From assembly GCA_905221605.1 (NCBI GenBank), contig CAJNDS010002141.1, positions 493,378-557,377 on the forward strand: a stretch of DNA of 64,000 nt, read 5' to 3'. Numbering within the stretch: position 1 is the first letter of the stretch; each line of letters begins with the position of its first letter. The translations under genes and the position numbers were made by a program. The notes beneath the pieces are model-generated. The model searched no databases. It saw only the letters and a list, made by a program, of their open reading frames with translations, and had not been told where the DNA came from. Positions 11,013 to 22,200 of this stretch are shown one piece after another. Origin of the DNA: Symbiodinium natans. Taxonomy: Eukaryota > Sar > Dinophyceae > Suessiales > Symbiodiniaceae.

Positions 11013-11124
11013 GGCTTGGGTGCCGACTTCGTTTTGATTTCCCTGTTCTCCCCAGTCGCAAAGATTCTTTTTACCGCGATGTAGCTGTAGCTGGTAGAAA
11101 TACGTGGAGTGTATATATGTAGTA

Positions 11125-12078
11125 TGCGCAAGCATTGAGTTTGCAAATGGCTGCGCCCCCCCAACCCCCCCGCTTTTTTAAGCCGTGCAAGCTTGCGTCA
11201 AAGCATATGAGTCTTGTTGAAACCCATGATGCAAGCATTGAGTTTGCAAATGGGGGGGGGCTGCGCCCCCCCCAACCCCCCCGCTTTTTTTGAGCCGTGC
11301 AAGCTTGCGTCAAAGCATATGATTCTTGTTGAAACCCATGATGCAAGCATTGAGTTTGCAAATGGGGGGGGGCTGCGCCCCCCCCAACCCCCCCGCTTTT
11401 TTTGAGCCGTGCAAGCTTGCGTCAAAGCATATGAGTCTTGTTGAAACCCATGATGCAAGCATTGAGTTTGCAAATGGGGGGGGCTGCGCCCCCCCCAACC
11501 CCCCCGCTTTTTTTAAGCCGTGCAAGCTTGCGTCAAAGCATATGAGTCTTGTTGAAACCCATGATGCAAGCATTAAGTTTGCAAATGGGGGGGGCTGCGC
11601 ACCCCCCAACCCCCCCGCTTTTTTTGAGCCGTGCAAGCTTGCGTCAAAGCATAAGAGTCTTTTTGAAACCCATGATGCAAGCATTGAGTTTGCAAATGGG
11701 GGGGGCTGCGCCCCCCCCAACCCCCCCGCTTTTTTTGAGCCGTGCAAGCTTGCGTCAAAGCATATGAGTCTTGTTGAAACCCATGATGCAAGCATTAAGT
11801 TTGCAAATGGCCCCCCCGGTGTTGGAACCCATGATGCAAGCATTGAGTTTGCAAATGGGGGGGGCTGCGCCCCCCCCAACCCCCCCGCTTTTTTAAGCCG
11901 TGCAAGCTTGCATCAAAGCATAAGAGTCTTTTTGAAACCCATGATGCAAGCATTGAGTTTTCAAATGGGGGGGGGCTGCGCCCCCCCCCAACCCCCCGCT
12001 TCTGAAAGCCGTGCAAGCTTGTTTCAAAGCATATGAGTTTTTTTGAAACCTAGAGGCAAGCATTGAGTTTGCAAATAA
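11125..12078. repeat. 112-bp tandem repeat, about nine units
   Basis: The unit contains GCAAGCATTGAGTTTGCAAA, then a G8-CTGCG-C8 hairpin, then CCGTGCAAGCTTGCGTCAAA and TTGTTGAAACCCATGAT. Units start near 11127, 11230, 11343, 11455, 11567, 11677, 11787, 11837, 11945 and 12054. The 11787 unit is truncated to 50 bp. AAGCTT and the G/C hairpin are conserved. ORFs through it are unit-derived. Confidence 0.95.
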
Positions 12079-12091
12079 GGGGGAGGGAGTC

Positions 12092-12134
12092 GGGGTGGTG
12101 AGAGTGGGGGGTGGGGGGGAGTGGGGAGGGGGGT

Positions 12135-12170
<36 letters not shown>

Positions 12171-12312
12171 GGGGGGTGGGGGGGTGGGGGGGGGGGGTGG
12201 GGGGGTGGGGGGGGGGGGGGGGGTGGGGGGGGGGGGGGTGGGGGGGGGGGGGTGGGGGGGGTGGGGGGGGGGGGTGGGGGGGGTGGGGGTGGGGGGGGTG
12301 GGGGGTGGGTGG
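12092..12312. repeat. G-rich (GGGGGT)n tract
   Basis: About 220 bp of G with scattered single T. A G-quadruplex is expected. Its position at the inner end of the right inverted arm suggests it belongs to the 10685-12384 element. Confidence 0.95.
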
Positions 12313-12554
12313 GACGTGGAGGGGAAAGGGATTACCGAGCCATACCTTTGCAAGAGGACAGGGCCGAGCCACACCTTTGCAAAAAAAAAACCCTCCGCCG
12401 AGGGCTTTTCGGGTTTGGGGTCAGGGCGGCGCCTGCGCCCCTGTGCGGCCTGCCCCAGGAGACGAAGAAGCAGACGGCTTGCCTGCAGGCCGCTCTGGGT
12501 TTTTTTTTTTGGATTGCGATGAGCCTGGAGATGGACACGAAACCCTAAACCCTA

Positions 12555-12660
12555 TTATTAGGGAGGGTTCCCTACTACCCCCCCCCCCCCCCTCTATACG
12601 ACCCCCCCTAGGTTCCCCTGCATTATGAAGGCCATTTAGGGATGATTAAGGTTATTTAAG
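12555..12660 (+). mobile_element. small repeat family M copy
   Basis: The block GGGTTCCCTACTACCCCCC followed by CTATACGACC and CCTAGGTTCCCC resembles segments near 25360 and 29690. It is non-coding. Confidence 0.5.
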
Positions 12661-13001
12661 AGCGGCACCTAGGAAGTGGCAGCATAGATTCATAGATGGG
12701 GGAAACCCATGATATTAAGCCCCGGTAAACCCTAAACTCTGTAAACCCTATAGTTCCTCCATTTTCTGCAGCCACGTCTCTGAACTGAATGGCCTTGCTT
12801 AGGCAGGAGCCCATCTCAATGTCAGCAACATCCCCTCAACATTTCTGCACAGCCGAAAATATATATAAATATAAATATAAATATAAATAAAAATATAAAT
12901 ATAAGTATATATATATACAAACATACTGTACTACAACAGCACATGTTTGTTCAATAGGCCCTTCTATTCGAGCTAAGGCTCTGGGAATTGGATTTCAAGA
13001 C

Positions 13002-13009
13002 GTGTGTGT

Positions 13010-13042
<33 letters not shown>

Positions 13043-13231
13043 TGTGTGTGTCTGTGTGTGTCTGTGTGTGTCTCTGTGTGTGTCTGTGTGTGTCTGTGTG
13101 TGTCTCTGTGTGTGTGTGTGTCTGTGTGTGTCTCTGTGTGTGTGTGTGTGTCTGTGTGTGTCTGTGTGTGTCTGTGTGTGTCTGTGTGTGTCTGTGTGTG
13201 TCTGTGTGTGTCTGTGGGTGTCTGGTGTGTG

Positions 13232-13324
<93 letters not shown>

Positions 13325-13855
13325 TCTGTGTGGGTGTCTGTGTGGGTGTCTGTGTGTGTCTGTGTGTGTCTGTGTGTGTCTGTGTGTGTCTGTCTGTGTG
13401 TGTGTGTCTGTGTGTGTGTCTCTGTGTGTGTCTCTGTGTGTGTCTCTGTGTGTGTCTCTGTGGGTGTCTTGTGGGTGTTCTGTGGGTGTGTTGTGTGTCT
13501 GTGTGTCTGTGTGTCTGTGTGTCTGTGTGTCTGTGTGTCTGTGGGTGTCTGTGGGTGTGTCTGTGGGTGTGTCTGTGTGTCTGTGTGTCTGTGTGTCTGT
13601 GGGTGTCTGTGTGTGTGTGTCTGTGTGTGTGTGTGGTGTGTCTGTGTGGTGTGTGTCTGTGTGTGTGTGTGTCTGTGTGTGTGTGTCGTGTGTGGTGGGT
13701 GTGTGTGCTGTGTGTGTGTGTGTGTGTCTGTGTGTGTGTGTGTGTGTGTGTCTGTGTGTGTGTGTGTTGTGTGTGTGTGTGTGTGTCTGTGTGTGTGTGT
13801 CTGTGTGTGTGTGTGTGTCTGTGTGTCTGTCTGTGTGTGTGTGTGTGTGTGTGTT
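13002..13855. repeat. TG / TCTGTGTG microsatellite, about 850 bp
   Basis: (TG)n mixed with higher-order TCTGTGTG, TCTGTGGG and TGTGGGTG units. All three + frames are open for 300-370 codons only because the repeat lacks stop codons. Confidence 0.98.
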
Positions 13856-14149
13856 TTTCAGGGTTTTTCGGTTTTTTTTTGTTGCTTACCTGTCCTTGTT
13901 TAGAGTGGGGCTTTGGTCTTGTTTGGAGGGCTTTGGGCTTTGCTTTTGGAGGGGTTGTCAGGGGCTTAGGGTATCGGATTCATGGTTTGTAAGCTGCAAA
14001 GCCAGTCACCCCAAACTCCCTCTAGACCCCCAAAGCCCCTACTTGCAGGGCCTCACATATTTCATGCTTCTGCAAGAGCATACCTACCTTCAGCATTCGC
14101 TTCCTCGAGCCGCTATTAACTAATTGCAGCCCTAAACCCAGAACCTTCT

Positions 14150-14222
14150 GCAGGGTTTAGGGTTGAGGGTTGAGGGTTGAGGGTTGAGGGTTTAGGGTTT
14201 AGGGTTTAGGGTTTAGAGTTCA
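14150..14222. repeat. TTTAGGG/TTGAGGG array
   Basis: A TTGAGGG block leads into perfect TTTAGGG units. Confidence 0.9.
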
Positions 14223-14482
14223 GGGCTTAGCGTTTAATTTTAGGGTTGCAACCCCAAACCTGGGGAGCGACCCGGACGTTTTTGCAACCAGGGCGGTGAC
14301 TACGTAAACACGCCCGGGCACGCGAACCGCGCAGCCGCCACGTCTTGCACCCTAACCCAAAAAACCCTAAACCCCTGGAGAGAGGGACCCCAAGAAGCAA
14401 CGCCCTACAAGCCGAAACACTAACCCTAAACCCTGAACCCTAAACTTCTAAACCCTAAACCCTGAACTCTGAGACCGCTGCC

Positions 14483-14851
14483 ATGGTGCGCTATGGGTTT
14501 TCGCGATTCGGCCGTGGGTGTGTAGTTCAAATTAGGGTCACTTTTTGGGCGCACGAGCAGTGGGAGTTGCTCAAGCGTCCGGAACACATCCACTCGAGAA
14601 GCAAAGTCATGTTGAAATTGGAGATCGCCAAATTGCGCAACCTCCTCCCTGGATTATTGGTTTTCTATGCGAGGTCGTGCGAACTCTCAGCATTTGGAGA
14701 AGCTTCCTTGACATGCCCTCTTGTGTGGAGTGAAGAGCATAGAGCACGACATCTCAAGGTTCTGCGTCGGAGAGCATTGCTCAGTGGCAAGCGCCCTAAA
14801 CCCTACACCCTTAACTCTAAAGTCCCTAAACCCTACGTCCTAGCCAGTTGA
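14483..14851 (+). CDS. hypothetical protein or exon
   Basis: An ATG-started frame stays open for 122 codons; the final codons run into telomere-like sequence (PKPYTLNSKVPKPY). The first 105 residues are normal-looking, with charged stretches such as EHIHSRSKVMLKLEIAKL. An overlapping frame is also partly open. No family is recognised. An exon reading into an intron is as likely as a complete small gene. Confidence 0.35.
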   Translation: MVRYGFSRFGRGCVVQIRVTFWAHEQWELLKRPEHIHSRSKVMLKLEIAKLRNLLPGLLVFYARSCELSAFGEASLTCPLVWSEEHRARHLKVLRRRALLSGKRPKPYTLNSKVPKPYVLAS

Positions 14852-15720
14852 GTCCAAGTTGGTGCATGGGGCTTTGTGTGCGTGGACTTTCGGGTTCGTT
14901 CAATCATCAATGGCCCCCCTTTCCTTAACCAGAAATCCATTTTCGAACTTTAGGGCTCAGGGTACAGGGGCCCATGAAGGGGAGTTAGTGGTTTAGGATA
15001 TGTGGTTTAGGGTTTAGGGTTTAGGGTTTAGGGTTTAGGGTTTAGGGTTTAGGGTTTAGGGTGAAAGTATCAGAAACCTGTTTGGAGGCTTAGAGAGGTC
15101 AAGGCCTGGGCACGAAGGATGGCGCAGGACAGAGACAAGCCTCTTCCAAGGTAAATACCCTAAGCGCTAAACCCTACAAGCCCTACACAGGGTTTAGGGT
15201 TTAGGGTTTAGGGTTTAGGGTTTAGGGTTTAGGGTTTAGGGTTTAGGGTTTAGGTGGTGTCGCTACTGCCAGCTGGCCCACCCTCTCCCCTCAGGACCCG
15301 TTAAAGGTTTAGGGTTTAGGGCTTGGACTCTGAACCCTAAACCCCCTTAAAGCCTTATACGGCGCACCGTCCCTTCGGCTGCCAACCTCCGAACCTCCTC
15401 CGCATCTGCACTTGATCCTTCCCCCCCTAGGGAGGGTCCACGTTTCTAATGTAGTGATTCAGGTTTTTAGGCTTTAGGGTTTAGGGTTTAGGGTTAAATT
15501 CCTTAATTGCCGGCGGCCTACCTTATTTAGGGTAGTTACCCAAAAAGGGCAATAGTTTTGAGTATACCATACACTTGGGCCCGAGAGGCAGTAGATGGGA
15601 ACTCCTTTCGGGCCCAAGTTATATGAAAGCATGGACCCTTGCGGGTCATCAATTTCATGACCCCTAAGGGTAAATTTGACGCTCAGAACGTGTCTTAACG
15701 CCGCGTCCTTATCCCTACAG

Positions 15721-15739
15721 GTCGCCATTTTGGCTGGGG
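15721..15739 (+). other. possible relic of dinoflagellate spliced leader
   Basis: GTCGCCATTTTGGCTGGGG shares an exact 12-nt core, GCCATTTTGGCT, with the 22-nt dinoflagellate spliced leader. It is preceded by CTACAG. Genomic SL relics mark genes re-inserted from mRNA in dinoflagellates. No ORF clearly follows, and a 12-nt match can arise by chance. Confidence 0.3.
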
Positions 15740-16046
15740 TCTCGGCTTTACGTTGCCCGACTCAAAACATAGCCCGCCACAAAATGGAACCCCACGAAAA
15801 GAAAGAGGCCACACCCTAAACCCCAAACCCTCATGCAGTCGAAGAGACACCCTGAACTTTAAAACCTCCAAGCCCCAAACCCTATACCCTAAACCCTACA
15901 TCCTAGCGCCCTAAGGGCCAGCAGCCTCCCCACGACTTGGACTCCGCGTGCGCACATGCCGGTGGACGTGATGTGGGCAGGCCTCGCGTGGATGTGCAGC
16001 AAAGGAACCCGGCCCGAGTCAGCACCGGCCGTGCCATGGAACCAAC

Positions 16047-16152
16047 TACCCTCGGGGTCCATGTACCCATATAGTAGATACTTGGGCCTTAAAGCTACTT
16101 TAGACGCACCTCTTTAAGGCCCAAGTATATACTACATGCGTAGTACATGGAC
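16047..16152. mobile_element. foldback element family K, copy 1
   Basis: The left arm GGGGTCCATGTACCCATATA and right arm TAGTACATGGACC are inverted, with inner arms ACTTGGGCCTTAAAG and TTTAAGGCCCAAGTAT. Copies occur at 34790, 46305 and 55925. Confidence 0.75.
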
Positions 16153-16530
16153 CTTTTGGGCTAGCAGAGAACCGCTTCATGCTGGGAATGCACTTCCAGC
16201 GAAGCTTCGGGTTTCAGAGGTTCGAGCACGAGCTATCCGTTCTCGAGGCAGGTACTGTTGCAATACTGTGGGTTTAGGGTTCTATAGGGTGTATGGTTTA
16301 TAAGATTCGCCCATGAGCCTGGACCCTTCAAGCGGAATAGGGTTCAGGATTCAGGGCTGTTTTGAGGTTCGGAGTGATTCTGGTGGGGTTGGAGAGTTTA
16401 GGGTTTATAGGGTTTAGGGTTTAGGGTTTAGATCGCGTTGAGGAGGTTTTTAGAGTGTGGCTGGGCCCAGAGACCCCGAAGTAAGACAGTCCCTTGAGCC
16501 TTCGAACCCCGCGCCCACGGGCGTCCCCTA

Positions 16531-16690
16531 AACCCTAAACCCTAAACCCTTAACCCTTGACCCTTAACCCTTAACCCTTAACTCTTAACCCTTAACCCTT
16601 AACCCTAAACCCTTAACCCTAAACCCTTAACCCTTAACCCTTAACCCTTAAACCCTAAACCTTACACCCTAAACCCTAAACCCTAAACCC
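16531..16690. repeat. CCCTTAA variant telomeric array
   Basis: The array opens and closes with CCCTAAA, but its core is homogenised to CCCTTAA, so the variant has spread locally. Confidence 0.95.
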
Positions 16691-16841
16691 GCGTCCGCGT
16701 GCGCCAGGGGTCCTCGCCTGTCGCTTCTTGCCGGTGGCAGACATGCCCCGATCCCGATCAGGGCTTGGGGGCTAACTATGGGGTTTAGGGTTTAGGGTTT
16801 AGGGTTTAGGGTTTAGGGTTTAGGGTTTAGGGTTTAGGGTT

Positions 16842-16982
16842 GGAGGTTCATGGTACTTATAACCCAACAATAACTGCAGTTATATCCCGCTTAGAAGCCC
16901 CTTAAGTGTTCTAATGTGGTTATATTTGGGTCAAAAGTACAGTTAGAATTGGGTTATTAAGTACCGTGAATCTCAGAGTAGG
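16842..16982. mobile_element. family C palindromic element, diverged
   Basis: GGAGGTTCATGGTACTTATA at the left and GGTTATTAAGTACCGTGAAT at the right are inverted. It is a diverged relative of the long-TIR copies at 36859-37598. Confidence 0.7.
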
Positions 16983-17159
16983 ATTCAGAGTTTCGGGTGT
17001 GATCTTGGGGTCGTTTCGTGGCCCCTCTATGTGGTCCCTGACCCTCTCTTCAAAGGGTTCCGATGTCTGAGCCTCGGGTTGCACAGGGGTATGGGGGGTC
17101 CCTTACCTAAGCCTGCGAATTGGACAAGTTTGTTTCATAATACCTGCCCTATATGTTGT

Positions 17160-17199
17160 TTTTTTTTTTTTTTTTTTTTGTGGGGGGGGGGGGGGGGGC
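17160..17199. repeat. poly-T followed by poly-G
   Basis: A T-run is joined to a G-run inside a family D-like segment (about 17022-17240). Similar T-to-G transitions occur inside other small elements here. Confidence 0.8.
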
Positions 17200-17570
17200 T
17201 TCTAAATTTTTACATGGGGCGCAGAAATCAGGGACCATAATTTAGAGAGCTGCCAAACCTGGATCACTGAACCCTAAACCCTAAACCCAAGTCCCTGATC
17301 CATCCCTGAACCGGGCGGTCCTCCAAACCCCTACCCTTAACCCTAAACCCTAAACCGTAAACCCTAAACCCTAAACCCCTCACGCATGGCTCGGATCAAG
17401 CAAATAGCCTGGCCAGTAGCTGGCACGCCCAGTCGGGGAGGGTTTCTTCTGAACTGGGCGCCCTTTTCAGGGGTTTAGGGTTTAGGGTTTAGGGTTTAGG
17501 GTTTAGGGTTTAGGGTTTAGGGCTCCGGGGCCCTCCCAGGTGTGTTAGGGTGCCCGCAACGTTTCGGGAG

Positions 17571-17668
17571 CTGGCCATGTGACCCTCCTTTCCGACGGAG
17601 ACGTCGGAGGCCTCGGAGGCAGCCGGGAGCCTCAGGGCCAGCTCCCAGCCGCCTGGATGCCTTAGTGG
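17571..17668 (+). CDS. possible exon, unknown
   Basis: The frame reading GHVTLLSDGDVGGLGGSREP and onward is open between two TTTAGGG arrays. No family is recognised. It may be an upstream exon of the PPR gene, but no PPR pattern is visible. Confidence 0.2.
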
Positions 17669-17672
17669 TGGG

Positions 17673-17865
17673 GTTTAGGGTTTAGGGTTTAGTTTAGGGT
17701 TTAGGGTCTAGGGTTTAGGGTTTAGGGGTAGGGTTTAGGCTTTAGGCTTTAGGCTTTAGGCTTTAGGCTTTAGGCTTTAGGCTTTAGGCTTTAGGCTTTA
17801 GGCTTTAGGCTTTAGGCTTTGGGCTTTGGGCTTTAGGCTTTAGGCTTTAGGCTTTAGGCTTTAGG
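17673..17865. repeat. TTTAGGG array converting to TTTAGGC
   Basis: After a few TTTAGGG units, the array becomes about 19 near-perfect TTTAGGC units (17735-17865), with two TTTGGGC. Such homogenisation of a point variant indicates tandem expansion, not telomerase synthesis. Confidence 0.95.
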
Positions 17866-17867
17866 GT

Positions 17868-17975
17868 TAGAGTAGGTAGACTTTAACCTTTTGTGGGGGG
17901 GGGGGGGGGGTATTTTAATCCCTATAAAGCCCTAAAGGTTAACCTTTAATTCCCCAGGTTACTGGACAACTAAGA
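17868..17975 (+). mobile_element. small element family J, copy 1
   Basis: AGAGTAGGTAGACTTTAACC at the left and CCAGGTTACTGGACAACTAA at the right match a copy at 33072-33176 and a fragment at 39242. AGGTTAACCTTT supplies an internal inverted arm to TTTAACCTT. Confidence 0.65.
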
Positions 17976-18839
17976 TGCCCAGTGGTACAGTGATTTCCCT
18001 GGTTGCTTGGGGGTTTAGGGTTTAGGGTTTAGGTTTGGGGTTTCCCTTTTTGTGCTGAAGAACCACACCCCCAAGAATGCAATCTGCTTCCTTATGGGAT
18101 TATTGTCTTGGATTCTTTGGGGGGTTCTCAAGAAAATTGTAGAGAACCCTAACCGCTAAACACTAAACCCTAAACCCTAAACCCTAAACCCTTAACGGTT
18201 CTTAAACCCTGAATTGCACCCTTTCTTTATCAACACCTAGAGCTCCTCTTTTTTTCCCTTCCAAAGAAGGTTATTCTGGGCCTTGGAGTCCTACACTTTA
18301 ATACTTTTTTTTTGGTTCTGGGTTCCTATAATAGGTACTTAAAAGGCCCTGAACCCTAAACCCTAAACCCAACCCTTAAAAGTATATACTTTATTTCCAG
18401 GGTCTACTCCAAAGCTAAGTATTGGATCCAACCGAGGCCTGTGGCTTCGAACAGAGGGATCCTGAGCTGCAGCCTGGATCTGTTTAGGGTTTAGGGTTTA
18501 GTTTTTAGGGTTTAGGGTTTAGGGTTTTAGGGTTTAGGGTTTCAGGGTTTAGGGTTTAGGGTTTAGGGTTTAGGGCCTTTTTTTCCGGTTTTGAGGGTTT
18601 TACGGTTCGGTTTGGGGTTTAGGGTTCCTGTCTCTGCGCCTGCAAGATGTTGAGTTCGTTTGCTCTAGTCTCTGAAACCAAACGCCCCCACACAGAGCCC
18701 CAACCCTAAACCCTAAACCGTAAACCCATGTCTTCTGGAAAATTTAGCACGCAGGCCATCAAGTACTGAGGGGTTTCGGGCAAGTGCTGTTGGACGCAGA
18801 AGTTGCAGCTGCCGTTTCGGGTTGAGGGCTTGGGGTTCC

Positions 18840-19173
18840 CGAAACCCTAAACCCTAAACCCTGAACCGCAAACCCTGAACCCTAAAACCCTAAAACCCTA
18901 AAACCCTAAAACCCTAAACCCTAAACCCTACACCCTAAAGCCTGCAAACCCCAAAAACACCCAAACTCTGAACCCTAAACCCTAAACCCTGAACCCTAAA
19001 CCCTGAACCCTAAACCCTAAACCCTAAACCCTAAACCCTAAACCCTAAACCCTAAACCCTAAACCCTAACCTAAACCCTAAACCCTAAACCCTAAACCCT
19101 AAACCCTAAACCCTAAACCCTAAACCCTAAACCCTAAACCCTAAACCCTAAACCCTAAACCCTAAACCCTAAC
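18840..19173. repeat. CCCTAAA arrays (two blocks)
   Basis: 18840-18930 includes AAACCCTA octamers. 18965-19173 is about 29 heptamers, mostly perfect. It lies directly left of the first recognised PPR exon. Confidence 0.95.
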
Positions 19174-19186
19174 CCAGACCTGCCAG

Positions 19187-19294
19187 GCAAGAGGCATGGC
19201 AGGTGGCGGGATGCCCTGCAGCTCCTGGCATGGATGCCTTGCGAGCAGGTCCGGAGGGATGCAGTGAGCTTCAGCGGCACCTTGGCTCGGAGTT
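19187..19294 (+). CDS. PPR exon
   Basis: The frame includes RWRDALQLLAWMPCEQVRRD followed by AVSFSGTLA, a PPR helix A/B pattern. CCCTAAA arrays end just upstream and TTTAGGG starts at 19296. Confidence 0.7.
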
Positions 19295-22200
19295 GGGGTT
19301 TAGGGTTTAGGGTTTAGGGTTTAGGGTTTAGGGTTTAGGGTTTAGGGTTTAGGGTTTAGGGTTTAGGGTTTAGGGTTTAGGGTTTAGGGTTTAGGGTTTT
19401 CTAGGGTTCAGGGTTCAGTGTTTAGGGTTTGAGGGCTCTGGGATGTTGTGGGACTCTTTCGGGCTTGCAGTAAACCTATGAAACCTATGAGCTCCATCAG
19501 CCCTATAAAGCCCTATGAAAGCTCATGAAAACCCTTTAATTAAAGACCCCATAAACACCCATCAAAAACTCATCTACAAAGAGCCCTACAACCCCACCAA
19601 ACCACACGAACCCCATGGAGCCCAGCACCAGGCACCATCACCGCCTGCGAGCGGCGTAGCCGTTGGCCTGATGCTTTGGAGGTGATCTCCTTCCAGGAGT
19701 CTCATCCGCAGCTTGGCCGGCTCGAAATTCGGATTTTTGTGGGGATTAAAGGGGTTTATTAAGTGTTTACAGGGGTTTGTAAGGGTTTGCAAGAGTTTAT
19801 CGGGATTTAGAGGGGTTTGAGGGATTTGGGGTTTACGGGTTGAAAGGGGTTTAAGGGCTTTAAGGGGTTCACAAGGGTTTTGTTAGGGGCTTAAGGGTTC
19901 AAGAGTTTTGGGGTCTAAGGGTTTAGCGCATGCGGCTTGCGTGCCTTCGGGGAGTTGCTGGGCTCACGGTCTAGAGCCCGAACCCCCGAAACCCCTAAAA
20001 CTCCTATCGCTCCATCCCCCCCTCTAAAACCCTAGCCCCTAAACCCTTAACCGCCTAAACCCTAAACCCCCTAAGCCCTAAACCCGAAACCCTAAACCCC
20101 CCTATATAACCCCCCACAGTAAACCGAATCCCTTGAGTCCCCATGGACCCAGGAGCTTCGGCGTCTTCAGCTGCACCAGCACCTGGGCGCGCTTCGGGAT
20201 GCCTGTTAACTTCCCTGCTCCACATACAAGAGAACATTTTCCCTAAACCCTAAACCCTAAACCCTAAACCCCAAATCCTAAACCCTAAACCCTAAACCCT
20301 AAACCCTAAACCCTAAACCCTAAACCCTAAACCCTAAACCCTAAACCCCGGTTTCAGAGGCATGGAAGCACGACTCAGGCACGATCACTGGCTGTGCCAA
20401 GGAGGAGAGTTGGCACAGGGGACTGGCGCTCTTCGGCACCTGAGCTGGGTTTTTAGTCTAGGACCCAGTTTAGGGCTTAGGGTTGAGGGTTGAGGGTTGA
20501 GGGTTGAAGGTTTAGGGTTTAGGGTTTAGGGTTTAGGGTTTAGGGGCATTCGGGGGAATATTTGTTAGTTTTTGGCTGCTGCAACTGCTAAGGGCTCCAA
20601 GTTCAGTATAGTTTTGGTGTACTATACTTTAGTACGTTGTTTGGTGCTGGGTTCCTTTTAGAGCTACTTACATCGACCGGAAAATATCTACTCCTTCCCA
20701 GGGTCTACTCCAAAGTAGGGTGAGGTATCAATTGGCACTTTGTTTTTTGCCATAGTGGGCAACATTTCCCTTTTTGAGGGCACTTAAAAAACTCAATAAG
20801 GAATAGAAGACAATATTTGTTTTCATTAAATGCTCTCCCAACCATGAACTAGTTTTGGGTAAAGGGTTTAGGGTAAAGAGTTTAGGGTTTTGGTTTCGAT
20901 TTTCCTTTTGGTTGTATAGGGGATACCAGTTTCTAAACGAAGTTACATGGCCCCTGACTATGGTCCCTTACCTCCTTTAAAGGCTTCTGAAGTATGGGCC
21001 CTTGGGTTTTGGTATATGAGTTGGTGCATACAGATTTCCCAAGTCAGGGCCCACATTAAACAAGGGGGGGCACCCTGGATTACAACCTAAGTTGTCCTAC
21101 CCTTCTTACGCCTGTACTTGTCACTTTGGGGGTCCTTCCTTGTAGACCCGATTTGGCGATGGATTTAAGATTTTTGGTTGACCTCTGTTAAAACACCACC
21201 CCCCCCCCCCAAGATGGACGTGCTGAACCTGTCTTTGCTTTTGTTGGGCGGCGGATTCCCGCAGCTTGCCTGGTTCTTAGGGAAGCACAATTGCGATTGG
21301 CCGCAACCTCTATTATTATCATTATTATTATTATTGTTATTATGTTTGCTAATATTCTTGTTAGTTTTTGCATATGTGTGTTTTTTTGTTTTGTGGGGGG
21401 GGGGGGGTTGCTAATGGCCCTAAACCGTACATGCTGAATCCTAAACAGCTGTTTATGGCAAACCCCCAAACCCTAAAAAGCAAGGCCTCATGCGGGATTT
21501 TTCCCTGTGATACTGACAGTCCTTAACAGGATTATAGTAAGGGGATACATTAATCCTGTCAAGGACTGTTAGTATAAGGGGGAGCATCCTAAACCCTAAA
21601 CCCCAAACCCTAAACCCTAAGTATCAGTTGGAGCATCCCAAGGCCTGATGCCTGCCGCCCGAGTGGTTCCAAATGTTGCTGTTGCGAACTCGGCCATGCG
21701 GGCCTTCGAAGCATGGCGGCAATGTAGGGTTTTCTCGTCTTTGTTTGTTTGTTTCCTTGCTTTATTGTAGATTTGTTTGCAGGTTTTTAGGCTTTTTGTT
21801 AAAGGGTTGTTGGGGATTTTCTGGGTTTTTTTGAGGGTTTTTAGTTGTATGTTGTAAGGCCTTCCGGATGTAGATTTTAGGGTGCGCAGCATGTAGGGTT
21901 TAAGGGGTTAGCTTGGCTTCTGACTGGGCGTTGGGTTTGAGAGGCTCAGATCTAGACTTTGTGAAGAGGGTGTAGGGGGCCAACCCAATGTAGGCCCTTG
22001 GAATTGTTTTACGTGTTCCTATCGGGCTTAGGAGGATTGTTTTACGGATCCTTTTCAGATTGTTTTTAGGGCCCTCCAGGAGCCTATGGTACCAAACTAC
22101 TACCCAAGGGTCCATTTGTAGTGCCATTGCGGACTGAGTTGCCCAGAAACCGCACGAAAGAGAAGTGTTTTTTTTTGTTTTCTGGGGCGGGGGGGGGGGG

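Larger units (their letters stand above)
10685..12384. mobile_element. 1.7-kb inverted-repeat-bounded element, non-coding
   Basis: The 50 bp at 10685-10734 and the reverse complement of 12335-12384 agree at 47 of 50 positions. Each arm contains two copies of GCAAAGGTGTGGCT. The interior has no gene: a TTGGC repeat block, a 112-bp tandem array and a long G/T tract. This looks like a foldback-type or satellite-carrying element. No target duplication was identified. Confidence 0.65.
14852..16530. other. repeat-rich non-coding stretch
   Basis: It contains TTTAGGG arrays at 15003-15062 and 15189-15254, short CCCTAAA runs, a foldback near 15575-15625 (CTTGGGCCC-GAG and GGGCCCAAG) and unique DNA. 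No exon is convincing. Confidence 0.5.

Noticed and set aside
10635-11164. AKPSQAKPSQ / LAWLGLAWLG repeat proteins
   Set aside because: Frames through a TTGGC pentamer array, open in several frames and on both strands.
11125-12078. CRISPR-like array of spaced repeats
   Set aside because: The whole 112-bp unit repeats, there are no unique spacers, no cas genes, and the context is eukaryotic.
11198-12374. Repeat proteins such as CAPPNPPAFF and the Pro/His-rich ORFs
   Set aside because: They follow the 112-bp satellite unit and the G/T tract, on both strands, with no independent coding signal.
13002-14123. Very long Cys/Val-rich ORFs in all three + frames
   Set aside because: They are products of the TG/TCTGTGTG microsatellite, which lacks stop codons in every frame.
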